A stretch of 64,000 nucleotides of DNA from Nocardioides cremeus (GTDB lineage: Bacteria; Actinomycetota; Actinomycetes; Propionibacteriales; Nocardioidaceae). The notes under the pieces are model-generated. The model was not told the origin of the DNA. It saw only the letters and a program-made list of their open reading frames with translations, and made no database searches. Of the stretch, positions 38,514-46,545 are shown piece after piece; position 1 is the stretch's first letter; the number at the start of each line of letters is the position of its first letter. The stretch is from the NCBI RefSeq assembly GCF_030518195.1, contig NZ_JAULSC010000001.1, positions 310,001 to 374,000 of the forward strand, written 5' to 3'. Made by a program: the position numbers and the translations under genes.

Positions 38514-38717
38514 CTAGTTGGAGGGCTCCGGCACCTCGCAGTCGACCTCGGGGTTGACGCCCAGGTAGTTCAGGGGTCCGGCCAGGACGGTGACCGCCGT
38601 CGTGCCGGCGGTGGCGCAGCTGACCTCCTGGTCGTCGCCGAAGTAGCCGCGCTGGACGGCGGCGGCCACGCCGATGACGAGCCAGATGACGACGATCGCT
38701 CCGAGGATGCCTCGCAT
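38514..38717 (-). CDS. Small membrane protein with an extracytoplasmic cysteine pair
   Basis: The 67-residue protein has one N-terminal membrane helix (about 4-22) and a short exported tail with two cysteines (VSCATAG and EVDCEVPEP) that could form a disulfide. The family is unknown to me. ATG preceded by AAGGAGG. It diverges from the tiny membrane peptide at 38950. Confidence 0.65.
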   Translation of the reverse strand: MRGILGAIVVIWLVIGVAAAVQRGYFGDDQEVSCATAGTTAVTVLAGPLNYLGVNPEVDCEVPEPSN

Positions 38718-38783
38718 GGTGATGCCTCCTTCTCGCGCCGGCGGCGCTCACTGGGAGGTTGTCCTGTCGCGGGGGAGCCCACA

Positions 38784-38818
38784 CCGCCCAAGGGGGTGAG
38801 GGCGGCCCCCTTGGGCGG
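38784..38818. promoter_or_regulatory. Perfect 13-bp inverted repeat between divergent small genes
   Basis: CCGCCCAAGGGGG (38784-38796) and its exact complement (38806-38818) flank nine bases. It lies 67 bases before the minus-strand gene start in a 232-base gap that otherwise contains only repeats of GGGTGTG. It could be an operator or a leader hairpin. Confidence 0.45.
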
Positions 38819-38949
38819 CGGGGTCACGGGTGTGACGGGTGTGTCCGAAGGGGTGTCCCGCGCGGCGGCTGGTCACTGGCAGGTTGGTGCCCCACGATCA
38901 GGGTTGGGGGTCCGTCCGGGCGCCCCGCACCCCGTCACCAGGAGGAACC

Positions 38950-39021
38950 ATGAACACTCGCACCATCGCCATCGCCGCTCTCGTCATCGCCATCATCATC
39001 CTGCTCTTCCTGGTGCTCTGA
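38950..39021 (+). CDS. 23-residue single-helix membrane peptide
   Basis: The sequence MNTRTIAIAALVIAIIILLF followed by LVL forms one hydrophobic helix of about 18 residues after a short polar head. A strong AGGAGG ribosome site lies four bases before the ATG, and a good bidirectional terminator follows, which supports real expression. No known family is recognised. Confidence 0.6.
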   Translation: MNTRTIAIAALVIAIIILLFLVL

Positions 39022-39037
39022 CCGGCCGAGCCCCGAC

Positions 39038-39092
39038 ACGACGGGCCCCCACCCCCGCGGCGTACGCCGACGCCGGGGCGGGGGCCCGTCGT
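39038..39092. terminator. Bidirectional terminator between the membrane peptide and the M50 protease gene
   Basis: ACGACGGGCCCCC (39038-39050) pairs with 39080-39092 over 13 bp, and an additional inner CCCC/GGGG stem extends it. It sits between convergent genes, so it can serve both. Confidence 0.75.
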
Positions 39093-39110
39093 CGTCCCGG
39101 GTGGTGCCGC

Positions 39111-41576
39111 TCAGGGCGTGGCGCTGACCGAGGGTGACGCGGACCCCGAGGACGCCCCGGCCGGCGACGCGCTGCTCGACGGGCTCTTCGACGGGCTCGC
39201 CGACGGGCTCGCGGAGCCGGTGCTCGACGGGCTCGATGACGCGCTGGCCGACGGGCTGGACGAGGGGCTCGAGGAGGGACCGGTGCTCGACCCCGCGCCG
39301 GAGCTGCCCGTCGGACTGCCCGAGGGGCTCTGCGTGGGACTGCTCGTCGGACTGCCCGAGGGGCTGCCCGTCGGACTGCCCGAGGGGCTGGCGCCCGGAG
39401 AGGGTGAGCCCGACTCGGAGCCCGGGACCAGCGGCCCCTGTTCGGCCTCGATGACCGCGACGATCTGCTGCTCGAAGCTGGTCAGCTTGGCCCGGATCTG
39501 GTCGAGGGGCACCGACCCGATGTCCTGGCCGAAGGTCACCGCGTCGGCCCAGATCCGCTCGATCTCGGCGGTGGACTCGGCGCTGAGCGGCCCGTCGAGG
39601 GTCACGAACAGCTGCACCGCGGCCGAGAAGGTCAGGCAGCTGGTGCAGTCGTAGTTCACGGAGACGGCCGTGTTCTGCGGGACCGCCACGTCGGCCTCGC
39701 CGACCACGAGCACCACCTGGAAGGCGACCGCGACCGCCGCGCAGCGCTGGCAGCTGGCCGCGGCGTAGGCCTCGTTGGTGTTGGTCAGCGGCTCCTCGCC
39801 GTCGGCCCAGACCAGGGCGAAGGCGACCGAGTAGGCGGCCGTCTCGTCGGTGGTGTTGACCGCCAGGGCCTGGTTGTCGCCGGCGTCGGGCGCCAGCGGC
39901 TCGTCGAAGGGGAAGATCCAGGTGTCGCTGCCGGCCTGCTCGACGTCACCGGTCTCGAGGTCGTCCCCGGGTGCGGTCGCGGTGCCACCGGGGGCACCGG
40001 CGGTGCCGACGGCGCCGGTGGTGGGCACGAGCACCGCGGCCAGCGTGGGCCGCTCGCGGGTGGGTGCCGCCGCCCCCTCGGGCAGGTAGATGGTGCCGTT
40101 GCCCCGGGCGCCGACCTCGTAGCCGGTCGGCGGGCGCACCAGCGTGGCCACGTCGCCCAGGGTGCCGCCCTCCCACGCCTGCACCGGCCGGTAGCGGTCC
40201 TCCTGCGGCCACCAGGCCCAGGCCAGCCCGGCCGCCAGCGCGAGGGCGACCAGGATCGCCAGGCCGCGGCGCAGGGGGCGCCCGGAGGTACGCCGCCAGG
40301 TGGCGGTGCCGACCTGACGCAGCACCCGGGTCAGCAGGTAGCCGATGGCCAGCACCGGCAGCGCGACCACCACCATCGAGACCGCGTGCCCGGCCGACTC
40401 CAGCAGGGTCGGGTCGCCGGTGGCGCCGCCGAGCATCATCCGGCGCTGCGCGTCGGCGGCCGCGAGGGCGGTGCCGACGATGCGGGGCAGGGTCAGCACC
40501 AGCAGCACCACGACACCGAGCAGCACCGGCACGACGGTCAGCACCCAGACGGTGACGACCGCGCGGGCCCAGGTCTTCAGGTCGCGGGCGGCGGGCTCGC
40601 TCGCCCGCCAGGGCACCAGCGCGCGCAGGGTGGGTCCGATGCGCTGGAAGAGGTCGGGCACGCCGGTGAGGTCGGCGAGCACGTGGTAGCCGTCGAAGCG
40701 CACCAACGGGAGCAGCTGGCGCAGCATCTGCAGGATCTGGGTGGCGACCACCAGCAGCACCGCGTCGGAGCCGCTGGCCCACCACACGCCCATCGTGGCC
40801 ACCACCACGATGGCGTTGAAGTAGAGGCCGCCGAGGTCGGTGCGCAGCCGGCCGGCCCGGCCCAGGCGGTAGGAGTCGGTGACGTCGGTGTAGAAGGCCG
40901 GCCAGACCAGGTAGAGGCCGGCGCCCATCACGCCCGGGTCGGCCCCGCCGCGGCGCGCGGCCGCCGCGTGCCCGAACTCGTGGAAGCCGCCCGAGAGCAC
41001 GGTGACGGCCAGGACCGCCAGCAGCAGCCCCGGGCGGGCGAAGGCCTCGTGCGTGGCCGAGGCCAGCCCCTTGACCACCAGCACCCACACGGTGATGGCG
41101 GCGAAGCCGAGCACGACCGGCAGCACGAGGGCGGGGTGGAAGAGACGCGCGAACGGCGTCGCGAGCCGCCGGGTGCGCTCGGGGTCGGTGACCGCGACCT
41201 TGAGCCGCAGCGCCAGCAGCGGGTTGCTGCGTCGCACCACGGGCTCGGTGCCGTCGGGACGCACCGCCAGCCCCAGCTCGCGCAGCTTGTCCACCAGCGC
41301 CGCGACGTTGTCGGCGCTGACCGGTCGCCCGGTCGTCTCGCGGACCCGTCCTGCGACCTCGTCGAGGCCACGCTGCCCGTCGAGGGCGTCGAGCACCGCG
41401 TAGAGCAGTGGCGTGAGCTGGACGGTCTGGCCGTCGGAGCGCCGGGCGAGCGCCGGAGGGGTCCGGTAGCCGGACCCCTCCATCTCGCCGATCAGGCGCA
41501 CCCCGTCGGCGCGCCGCAGACCGGCCGCCGAGTCGGCGAGCGCGGTCTGCGGCGGCGGGTCGGTCTGCTGGGTCAC
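39111..41576 (-). CDS. PqqD-like domain fused to M50 site-2-type peptide zinc metalloprotease
   Basis: This 821-residue membrane protease has a PqqD/RRE-like winged-helix domain (about 30-110; VQLTPLLYAVLDALDG, DNVAALVDKLRELGL), an M50 domain with about ten membrane helices, a HEFGH zinc motif (His199, Glu200, His203) and the third ligand in RFDGYH (Asp295), an extracellular region (about 475-715) with cysteine pairs CQRC and CTSC, and a Ser/Pro/Gly tail of about 100 residues. PqqD domains recognise RiPP leader peptides, so this architecture suggests leader-guided peptide processing. The gene begins 11 bases after the candidate substrate gene. GTG start. Confidence 0.85.
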   Translation of the reverse strand: MTQQTDPPPQTALADSAAGLRRADGVRLIGEMEGSGYRTPPALARRSDGQTVQLTPLLYAVLDALDGQRGLDEVAGRVRETTGRPVSADNVAALVDKLRELGLAVRPDGTEPVVRRSNPLLALRLKVAVTDPERTRRLATPFARLFHPALVLPVVLGFAAITVWVLVVKGLASATHEAFARPGLLLAVLAVTVLSGGFHEFGHAAAARRGGADPGVMGAGLYLVWPAFYTDVTDSYRLGRAGRLRTDLGGLYFNAIVVVATMGVWWASGSDAVLLVVATQILQMLRQLLPLVRFDGYHVLADLTGVPDLFQRIGPTLRALVPWRASEPAARDLKTWARAVVTVWVLTVVPVLLGVVVLLVLTLPRIVGTALAAADAQRRMMLGGATGDPTLLESAGHAVSMVVVALPVLAIGYLLTRVLRQVGTATWRRTSGRPLRRGLAILVALALAAGLAWAWWPQEDRYRPVQAWEGGTLGDVATLVRPPTGYEVGARGNGTIYLPEGAAAPTRERPTLAAVLVPTTGAVGTAGAPGGTATAPGDDLETGDVEQAGSDTWIFPFDEPLAPDAGDNQALAVNTTDETAAYSVAFALVWADGEEPLTNTNEAYAAASCQRCAAVAVAFQVVLVVGEADVAVPQNTAVSVNYDCTSCLTFSAAVQLFVTLDGPLSAESTAEIERIWADAVTFGQDIGSVPLDQIRAKLTSFEQQIVAVIEAEQGPLVPGSESGSPSPGASPSGSPTGSPSGSPTSSPTQSPSGSPTGSSGAGSSTGPSSSPSSSPSASASSSPSSTGSASPSASPSKSPSSSASPAGASSGSASPSVSATP

Positions 41577-41587
41577 CGGGGTGCGTC

Positions 41588-42496
41588 TCAGGGCTGCGAG
41601 ATGTCGGACGACTGGTCGGAGGTCGCCTCGGCCGCACCCTCGATGTTCTGGTTGATCACGGCGTCCTGCTGGGCCAGGGCGACGGCCTCGCTGTCGACCG
41701 AGCCGACGTTGGCGGCCACCGCGGCGTCGATCGGCGCGGCCACGTTGGCGTTGGCGGCCACGGCGCCGTTGATCGGGGCCGCGAGGTTGGCGTCGGCGGC
41801 CAGGTCGACGTTGACGTCGAGCAGGTTGCCGTCGGCCAGGTCGCCCACGGACGGCGCTCCGCTGGTCACGCCGCCCACGGCACCCCCGGCATCGCCCACG
41901 GCGCCCCCGGCGTCGCCGACGGCACCGCCGACCGTGTCGCCCAGGCCGTCGGTGGCCCCGCCCGTCGCGCCGCCGGTGGCGCCGTCCACGGCCCCGGTCG
42001 CACCGTCGACGGCACCGCTCGTGGCGCCCGCGGCCCCGTCGGTGACCCCGTCGGTGGCTCCGCTGGTGCCGCCGACCGCGTCAGGGGCGGTGGGGGTGGT
42101 GGACTCCTGCCCGGTCGGGTCGCCCGCGGCGGTGGTGGCCGGGTCGTTGCTCGCGGAGGCGTCGGGCGAGGCGCCCTGCTCCATGGTGCTGTCCTGGGTG
42201 GCGTTGGCGATCGCGTCGGCCTCGACGTTCTGGTTGATCACCGCGCCCTGGTCGGCCATCGCCTGGGCGGTGGAGCCCTCGGAGAGCACGTTGGCGCCGA
42301 CGGCGGCGTCGATGGGGGCCGCGACGTTGGCGTTGGCCGCCACACCGAGGTCGATCGGGGCGGCCGCGTCGATCGCGAGGTCGAGGTCGGCGTTGAGGTC
42401 GAGGATCGAGACGACTTCCTTGTCGGGCAGCGCCGCGCCGGTCTCGGCGGCCAGCTCCTCGTCGGTCAGTCCCTGCGGTGCGCGGTTCTCGCTCAT
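41588..42496 (-). CDS. Repeat-built Ala/Asn/Asp-rich protein, candidate substrate of the M50 protease
   Basis: The 302-residue product has a polar head with ALPDKEVVSIL (residues 21-32), then module 1 (about 30-100) and module 2 (about 224-295) that share AANANVAAPIDAAV (53-66 and 247-260) and AVINQN (85-90 and 279-284). A Gly/Ala/Thr/Asp linker joins them (101-220). There is no signal peptide, no cysteine and no membrane helix. ATG follows GGAG. It is the first gene of a two-gene operon with the PqqD-M50 protease, so it may be a leader-bearing precursor, possibly exported as the mature modules. The family is not known to me. Confidence 0.7.
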   Translation of the reverse strand: MSENRAPQGLTDEELAAETGAALPDKEVVSILDLNADLDLAIDAAAPIDLGVAANANVAAPIDAAVGANVLSEGSTAQAMADQGAVINQNVEADAIANATQDSTMEQGASPDASASNDPATTAAGDPTGQESTTPTAPDAVGGTSGATDGVTDGAAGATSGAVDGATGAVDGATGGATGGATDGLGDTVGGAVGDAGGAVGDAGGAVGGVTSGAPSVGDLADGNLLDVNVDLAADANLAAPINGAVAANANVAAPIDAAVAANVGSVDSEAVALAQQDAVINQNIEGAAEATSDQSSDISQP

Positions 42497-42633
42497 CTGG
42501 CGTCTCCTCGAGTCGGGTGGGTGCACCGTCCTCTGCCCACCTGGCGCCAAGGTAAAACGCGTGTGCACCGAGGCGATCCCCAAACCACCCGCCCGGGTAG
42601 GCCGACGTGCTTACCACCGGCGGTGCGCGCCGC

Positions 42634-42651
42634 GGCCCCCGGGCCGGGGCC
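42634..42651 (-). terminator. Weak hairpin at the end of the CNNM gene
   Basis: GGCCCC and GGGGCC pair around a six-base loop and overlap the TAG stop of the CNNM/CBS gene. It is short, so termination is uncertain. The rest of the 154-base gap, upstream of the repeat-protein gene, holds a TACCTT box on the minus strand and duplicated GGTGCAC motifs. Confidence 0.35.
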
Positions 42652-43673
42652 TAGTCGGAGACGACCTGCTCGGCCCGCGCCGTCGCGGGCATCAGCCGCG
42701 AGAGCAGGTCGGCGATGGTGACCACCGCGGGCGAGGCGCCCTCGCGCACGACCAGCGCGATCTGGGTGCCCTGCTCGCGCAGCTCGGAGAGGGCCTCGAG
42801 CACGGTCGTGCTCCCGTCGAGGCGGTGCAGGTCGCGCACGAAGGGGTCCACCGGGTCGTCGTCGCCGGCGGTCAGGGTGTCGCGCACGTGCACGACGCCG
42901 GTGGGGGCGTGCCGGTTGCCGACCAGCACCCGCAGGTGCCCGGAGCTGCGGGCCTGCTCGTGCACCTCGGCGACGCTGGCCCCGCTCTCGACCACGACGA
43001 GGTCGCGGTCGCCGACGACCTGGTCGACGGTGGCGCGCGAGGTCTCCAGCGCGCTCACCAGCTGCTCGGAGGAGCCGGCGTCGAGCTCACCGGTCTCGGC
43101 GGAGTGGCGCACCAGCTCGCGCAGGTCGTCGGGATCCTGCTCGATGGCCACCTCCGCCTTCGGCTCCACGCCGAGGCGCTGCACCAGCCGGTTGGCGGCC
43201 TCGTTGAGCAGGTGCAGCGCCGGGCGGAAGGTCCACATGAAGCCCCGCATCGGCAGCGCCAGCAGGGTCGCGGAGCGCTCGGGGTGGCTGATGGCCCACG
43301 ACTTGGGCGCCATCTCGCCCACCACGAGGTGCAGGAAGGTGACCAGCAGCAGCGCCAGCGCGAACGACGCCGGGGCGGCGGCGTACGCCGGCAGGCCGAC
43401 CTGCTCGAGCACCGGCTCGAGCGCGTGGTCGACGGCCGGCTTGGTCACCGCGCCGAGCGCGAGGGTGCACGCGGTGATGCCGAGCTGGCTGCCGGCCAGC
43501 AGCAGCGGCACCTCCGAGGCGCTGCGCAGCGCGGCGCGGGCCGAGCGGCTGTCGGCGGCGGCGGCCTCGAGGCGGGTGCGCCGGGCGGCGATCACCGAGA
43601 ACTCGGTGGCCACGAAGAAGGCGCTCGCCGCGATGATCGCGATGGTGACGGGAATGGCGGCCAGACCGGTCAT
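42651..43673 (-). CDS. CNNM-domain membrane protein with CBS pair (short paralogue)
   Basis: The 340-residue protein has a CNNM transmembrane domain (about 1-190; VATEFSVIAARRTRLE and LLVTFLHLVVGEMAPKSWA) followed by a CBS pair (about 205-335). It belongs to the CorB/CorC-like family associated with magnesium or cobalt export. It lacks the C-terminal CorC-HlyC domain found in its neighbour. ATG overlaps the TGA of the longer paralogue, so the two are probably translated and assembled together as a heterodimer. Confidence 0.88.
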   Translation of the reverse strand: MTGLAAIPVTIAIIAASAFFVATEFSVIAARRTRLEAAAADSRSARAALRSASEVPLLLAGSQLGITACTLALGAVTKPAVDHALEPVLEQVGLPAYAAAPASFALALLLVTFLHLVVGEMAPKSWAISHPERSATLLALPMRGFMWTFRPALHLLNEAANRLVQRLGVEPKAEVAIEQDPDDLRELVRHSAETGELDAGSSEQLVSALETSRATVDQVVGDRDLVVVESGASVAEVHEQARSSGHLRVLVGNRHAPTGVVHVRDTLTAGDDDPVDPFVRDLHRLDGSTTVLEALSELREQGTQIALVVREGASPAVVTIADLLSRLMPATARAEQVVSD

Positions 43674-45094
43674 CGGGCGCCCTCGCTCTCGGTGCTCGGC
43701 TGGTCGCCGGGGGTCTCGGGCTCGCTCGTGCGCAGGGCAACGGCGAGCTGGGTGGGCACGTGCCTGGCGACCTCGAGCACCTCGACCTCGAGGTGGCGAC
43801 CGGGCGGGTCGTCGTCGTGGGCCAGGTCGGCGGGGTCGTCGGGCAGGGCCACCACGACGCGCTCGCCCCGGTCGGGCAGCGCGCCGAACGCGGAGATCAC
43901 CAGGCCGCCGAGGGTGACGTAGTCGCCCTCGGGCAGCGCCACCCCGATCTCGCGCTCGACCTCGTCGAGCGGAGCGTCGCCGCGCACGCTCCACCGGCCG
44001 TCGGCACCGGGCGGCACCAGGTGCGGCGCCTCGTCGACGTCGTGCTCGTCGGTGATCTCGCCGACCACCTCCTCGGCCAGGTCCTCGACCGTCACCACGC
44101 CCACGAAGCCGCCGTACTCGTCGACCACGCAGGCCATCTGGTCGCCGCTGCGCTCCATCGCCGCCAGCGCCGCGGGCAGCAGCATCAGGCTCGGCACCAC
44201 GGTGGCGGGGCGGGCCACCTCGGCCACCGGCCGGGTGGCGGCCGCCTCGTCGTCGCCGACGCCGTGCAGGGCGTCGAGGACGTCGACGAGGTGGACCACG
44301 CCCACGACGTCGCCCTCGTCGTCGAGCACGGGGTAGCGCGAGTGGCCACCCTCCATCGCGTCGCGGACCTCGGCGAGCGGGGTGTCCTGGGAGATGACGT
44401 CGACGCGGGAGCGCGGCACCAGCGCGTGGCCGACCGGGCGCTGCGGGAAGTCGAGCATCCGGTCGAGGACCAGGCTCAGCTCGGGCGGCAGCTCACCGGC
44501 GTCGCGCGAGACCGTGACGATGCGCCGCAGGTCGTGCAGGTTGGCGGAGTGCTCGACGTCGTGCACCGGCTCGATGCGCAGCACCTTGAGCAGCGCGTTG
44601 GAGGCGGCGTCGAAGACCCTGATCAGCCAGCCGAAGGCACCCATGTAGAGCAGCGTCGAGCGCGAGAGGCGCTGGGCGACCGGGTAGGGCCGGGCGATGG
44701 CGAGGTTCTTGGGGAACAGCTCGCCGAAGAGCATCTGCACGAAGGTCGAGAGGACCAGCACCAGCAGGGTGCCGGCCAGGATGCCGGTGGCGGCGGGCAC
44801 CCCCACCCCGCCCAGGACCTCGCCGATGGCGGTGCCCAGCACCGGCTCGGCGACGTAGCCGACCAGCAGCCCGGTCACGGTGATGCCGAGCTGGGCGCCC
44901 GAGAGCATGAAGGACGTGCGGTCGGTGATGCGCAGCGTGCGGCGCGCGGCCTTGTCGCCGCGCCCGGCCATGGCCTTCAGGCGCGACCGGTCGACGGCCA
45001 TGTAGGCGAACTCCTGGGCCACGAAGTAGCCGTTCGCCGCGATGATGACGGCGATCAGCAGGGTGCCCGCGACCAGGGTGAGGGCGACGTCCAT
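43670..45094 (-). CDS. CNNM/CBS/CorC-HlyC hemolysin-family membrane protein
   Basis: This 474-residue protein has a CNNM domain (about 1-200; QEFAYMAVDRSRLKAMA, TFVQMLFGELFPKNLA), a CBS pair (about 215-345; LVPRSRVDVISQDTPLAEV and MACVVDEYGGFVGVVT), and a C-terminal CorC-HlyC domain ending near residue 445. CorB-type proteins export Mg2+ and the CBS pair binds ATP. It is the first gene of the pair with the short paralogue. ATG start. The two share the same order as many actinobacterial duplicates. Confidence 0.9.
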   Translation of the reverse strand: MDVALTLVAGTLLIAVIIAANGYFVAQEFAYMAVDRSRLKAMAGRGDKAARRTLRITDRTSFMLSGAQLGITVTGLLVGYVAEPVLGTAIGEVLGGVGVPAATGILAGTLLVLVLSTFVQMLFGELFPKNLAIARPYPVAQRLSRSTLLYMGAFGWLIRVFDAASNALLKVLRIEPVHDVEHSANLHDLRRIVTVSRDAGELPPELSLVLDRMLDFPQRPVGHALVPRSRVDVISQDTPLAEVRDAMEGGHSRYPVLDDEGDVVGVVHLVDVLDALHGVGDDEAAATRPVAEVARPATVVPSLMLLPAALAAMERSGDQMACVVDEYGGFVGVVTVEDLAEEVVGEITDEHDVDEAPHLVPPGADGRWSVRGDAPLDEVEREIGVALPEGDYVTLGGLVISAFGALPDRGERVVVALPDDPADLAHDDDPPGRHLEVEVLEVARHVPTQLAVALRTSEPETPGDQPSTESEGAR

Positions 45095-45151
45095 GCCTCC
45101 ACTGTCGCAGCCGCGCGCCGCACCGTGGGGGTGGGCGAGGCGGGCAGGTCC

Positions 45152-45946
45152 TCAGCCGGCCCGGCCGCGAGCGCTCGCTCGCACGGCCACGAGGGTCGCG
45201 AGCAGCAGCAGGCCCGAGACCACCGCGGTGACGAGCACCGCGGTCGTGCCGTCGCCGGCGGCCGTCACCCCGATGCCGAGCATCGCCCAGGCACCTGCCA
45301 GCGGGTAGGTGACGACGGCGCCGGTGAGCACGGTGACCACCAGGAGGGCCAGTGCCGACAGGGCCAGTGCGACGACCTGCCACCCGGTGTCGCGCACCGA
45401 GAGCGGGCCCACCTCGGCCAGCGCCGTCGAGACGTTGAGGAAGACCGCCGCGGTGACCCAGCCGGCGTACAGGCCCACGGCCGCCCGGCTCAGCAGCCGC
45501 AGCCAGTCGGGGCCGCCGCGCAGCGTGGCCACGGTCAGCACGGCGAGCGTCGCCGCCACGGCCATCACCACCAGCACCGCGGCGGTGGCCAGCACGCTGT
45601 CGACGCCGGCCACCGCGATCCACACCGCGCCGCCGACGTACAGCACGAGCTGGGCGACCTGCAGCCGGCGGCTGGTGTGCTCGGCGCCGGCCGCCAGGAC
45701 CCCGATGGCCTGGGCGATGGCCAGGGCGTAGATGACGCCCCAGATCGAGAACGCCCAGCCGGCCGGGGTGATCAGCAGTTCGGGCCCGGAGCCGGCGTCG
45801 GGGGAGGAGCCGGGCCCGTTGAGGGTGATCGCGGGCGCGACCACCTCGAGGACCGCGGCGGCCAGGACCGCCCAGGCCAGCGCGCGGGTGCCGGGGGTGC
45901 GGGCGGCGGACGGTGTCGTCGAGGACTGCTGCGCGGTGCTGGGCAT
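45152..45946 (-). CDS. TspO/MBR-like multispan membrane protein
   Basis: The 264-residue protein has about seven to eight membrane helices and the pattern AGWAFSIWGVIYALAIAQAIG seen in large tryptophan-rich sensory/TspO-related proteins of actinobacteria; it is longer than the five-helix classical TspO. The ATG was chosen; an upstream TTG is the alternative and has no support. The function, binding of porphyrin-like or other ligands, is only inferred from the family. Confidence 0.65.
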   Translation of the reverse strand: MPSTAQQSSTTPSAARTPGTRALAWAVLAAAVLEVVAPAITLNGPGSSPDAGSGPELLITPAGWAFSIWGVIYALAIAQAIGVLAAGAEHTSRRLQVAQLVLYVGGAVWIAVAGVDSVLATAAVLVVMAVAATLAVLTVATLRGGPDWLRLLSRAAVGLYAGWVTAAVFLNVSTALAEVGPLSVRDTGWQVVALALSALALLVVTVLTGAVVTYPLAGAWAMLGIGVTAAGDGTTAVLVTAVVSGLLLLATLVAVRASARGRAG

Positions 45947-46014
45947 GGCCCCGACGCTAGGCGCGGTCAAGCACCCCTCTCACCACCCGGTCGGGCGGCT
46001 GCGCCACGGATGCG

Positions 46015-46040
46015 GCATGGCCGAGCGAGTGCGCGGGTAC
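46015..46040 (+). promoter_or_regulatory. SigB/SigF-type promoter of the CBS gene
   Basis: GCAT at 46015-46018, 16 bases, then GGGTAC at 46035-46040, matching the Streptomyces SigB consensus GNNT-N14-16-GGGTAC/T. The start is 52 bases downstream. The longer form GGCATG-N15-GGGTAC is shared with the LuxR gene promoter. Confidence 0.5.
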
Positions 46041-46091
46041 CGGGACCGCCGACCGACCGGACCCGCCGGCGGCGCGAACCGAGGAGGCAGG

Positions 46092-46520
46092 ATGACCACT
46101 GCACGCGAGCTGATGACCCCCGACGCCCACTGCGCGCGGACCGACGAGACCGTGGCCACGGTGGCCGCCCGGATGCGCGACCTCGGGGTCGGCTCCCTGC
46201 CCATCTGCGGCGAGGACCAGCGCCTGCACGGCGTCGTCACCGACCGCGACATCGTCGTGGGCTGCGTGGCCGACGGCAAGGACCCCTCGCAGGTGCTGGT
46301 GGCGGAGTTCTGCGGGGAGGAGCCGGTGACCATCGGGGCCGACGACGACGCCAGCGAGGCGCTGCGCACGATGATGGACCACGACGTGCGCCGGCTCCCG
46401 GTGATCGACGGGCACGAGCTCGTCGGCATGCTCAGCCAGGCCGACGTGGCGCGCGCGATGCCCGAGGACGAGGTCGGCCGGATGCTGGCGGCGGTCTCCG
46501 CGCCGCCCTCCAACGCCTGA
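46092..46520 (+). CDS. CBS-pair protein
   Basis: The 142-residue product consists of two CBS motifs (ARELMTPDAHCARTDETVA near the start, LVAEFCGEEPVTIGADDDASE in the second), ending just after the DVARAMPEDE segment. Such stand-alone CBS pairs bind adenine nucleotides and act as energy or stress sensors; they are often under a general stress sigma factor. Ribosome site GAGGAGG lies a few bases before the ATG. The upstream GGGTAC promoter supports stress control. Confidence 0.88.
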   Translation: MTTARELMTPDAHCARTDETVATVAARMRDLGVGSLPICGEDQRLHGVVTDRDIVVGCVADGKDPSQVLVAEFCGEEPVTIGADDDASEALRTMMDHDVRRLPVIDGHELVGMLSQADVARAMPEDEVGRMLAAVSAPPSNA

Positions 46521-46533
46521 GGCGCACCGGGCG

Positions 46534-46539
46534 TAGGCT
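46534..46539 (+). promoter_or_regulatory. -10 box of the first GAF-ANTAR gene (leaderless)
   Basis: TAGGCT ends six bases before the GTG at 46546, which supports this start over later in-frame GTGs. Confidence 0.55.
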
Positions 46540-46545
46540 GGCGGT

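Noticed and set aside
40386-43922. 1178-codon plus-strand open frame over the protease and CNNM genes
   Set aside because: It has low-complexity composition and overlaps several well-supported genes on the other strand.
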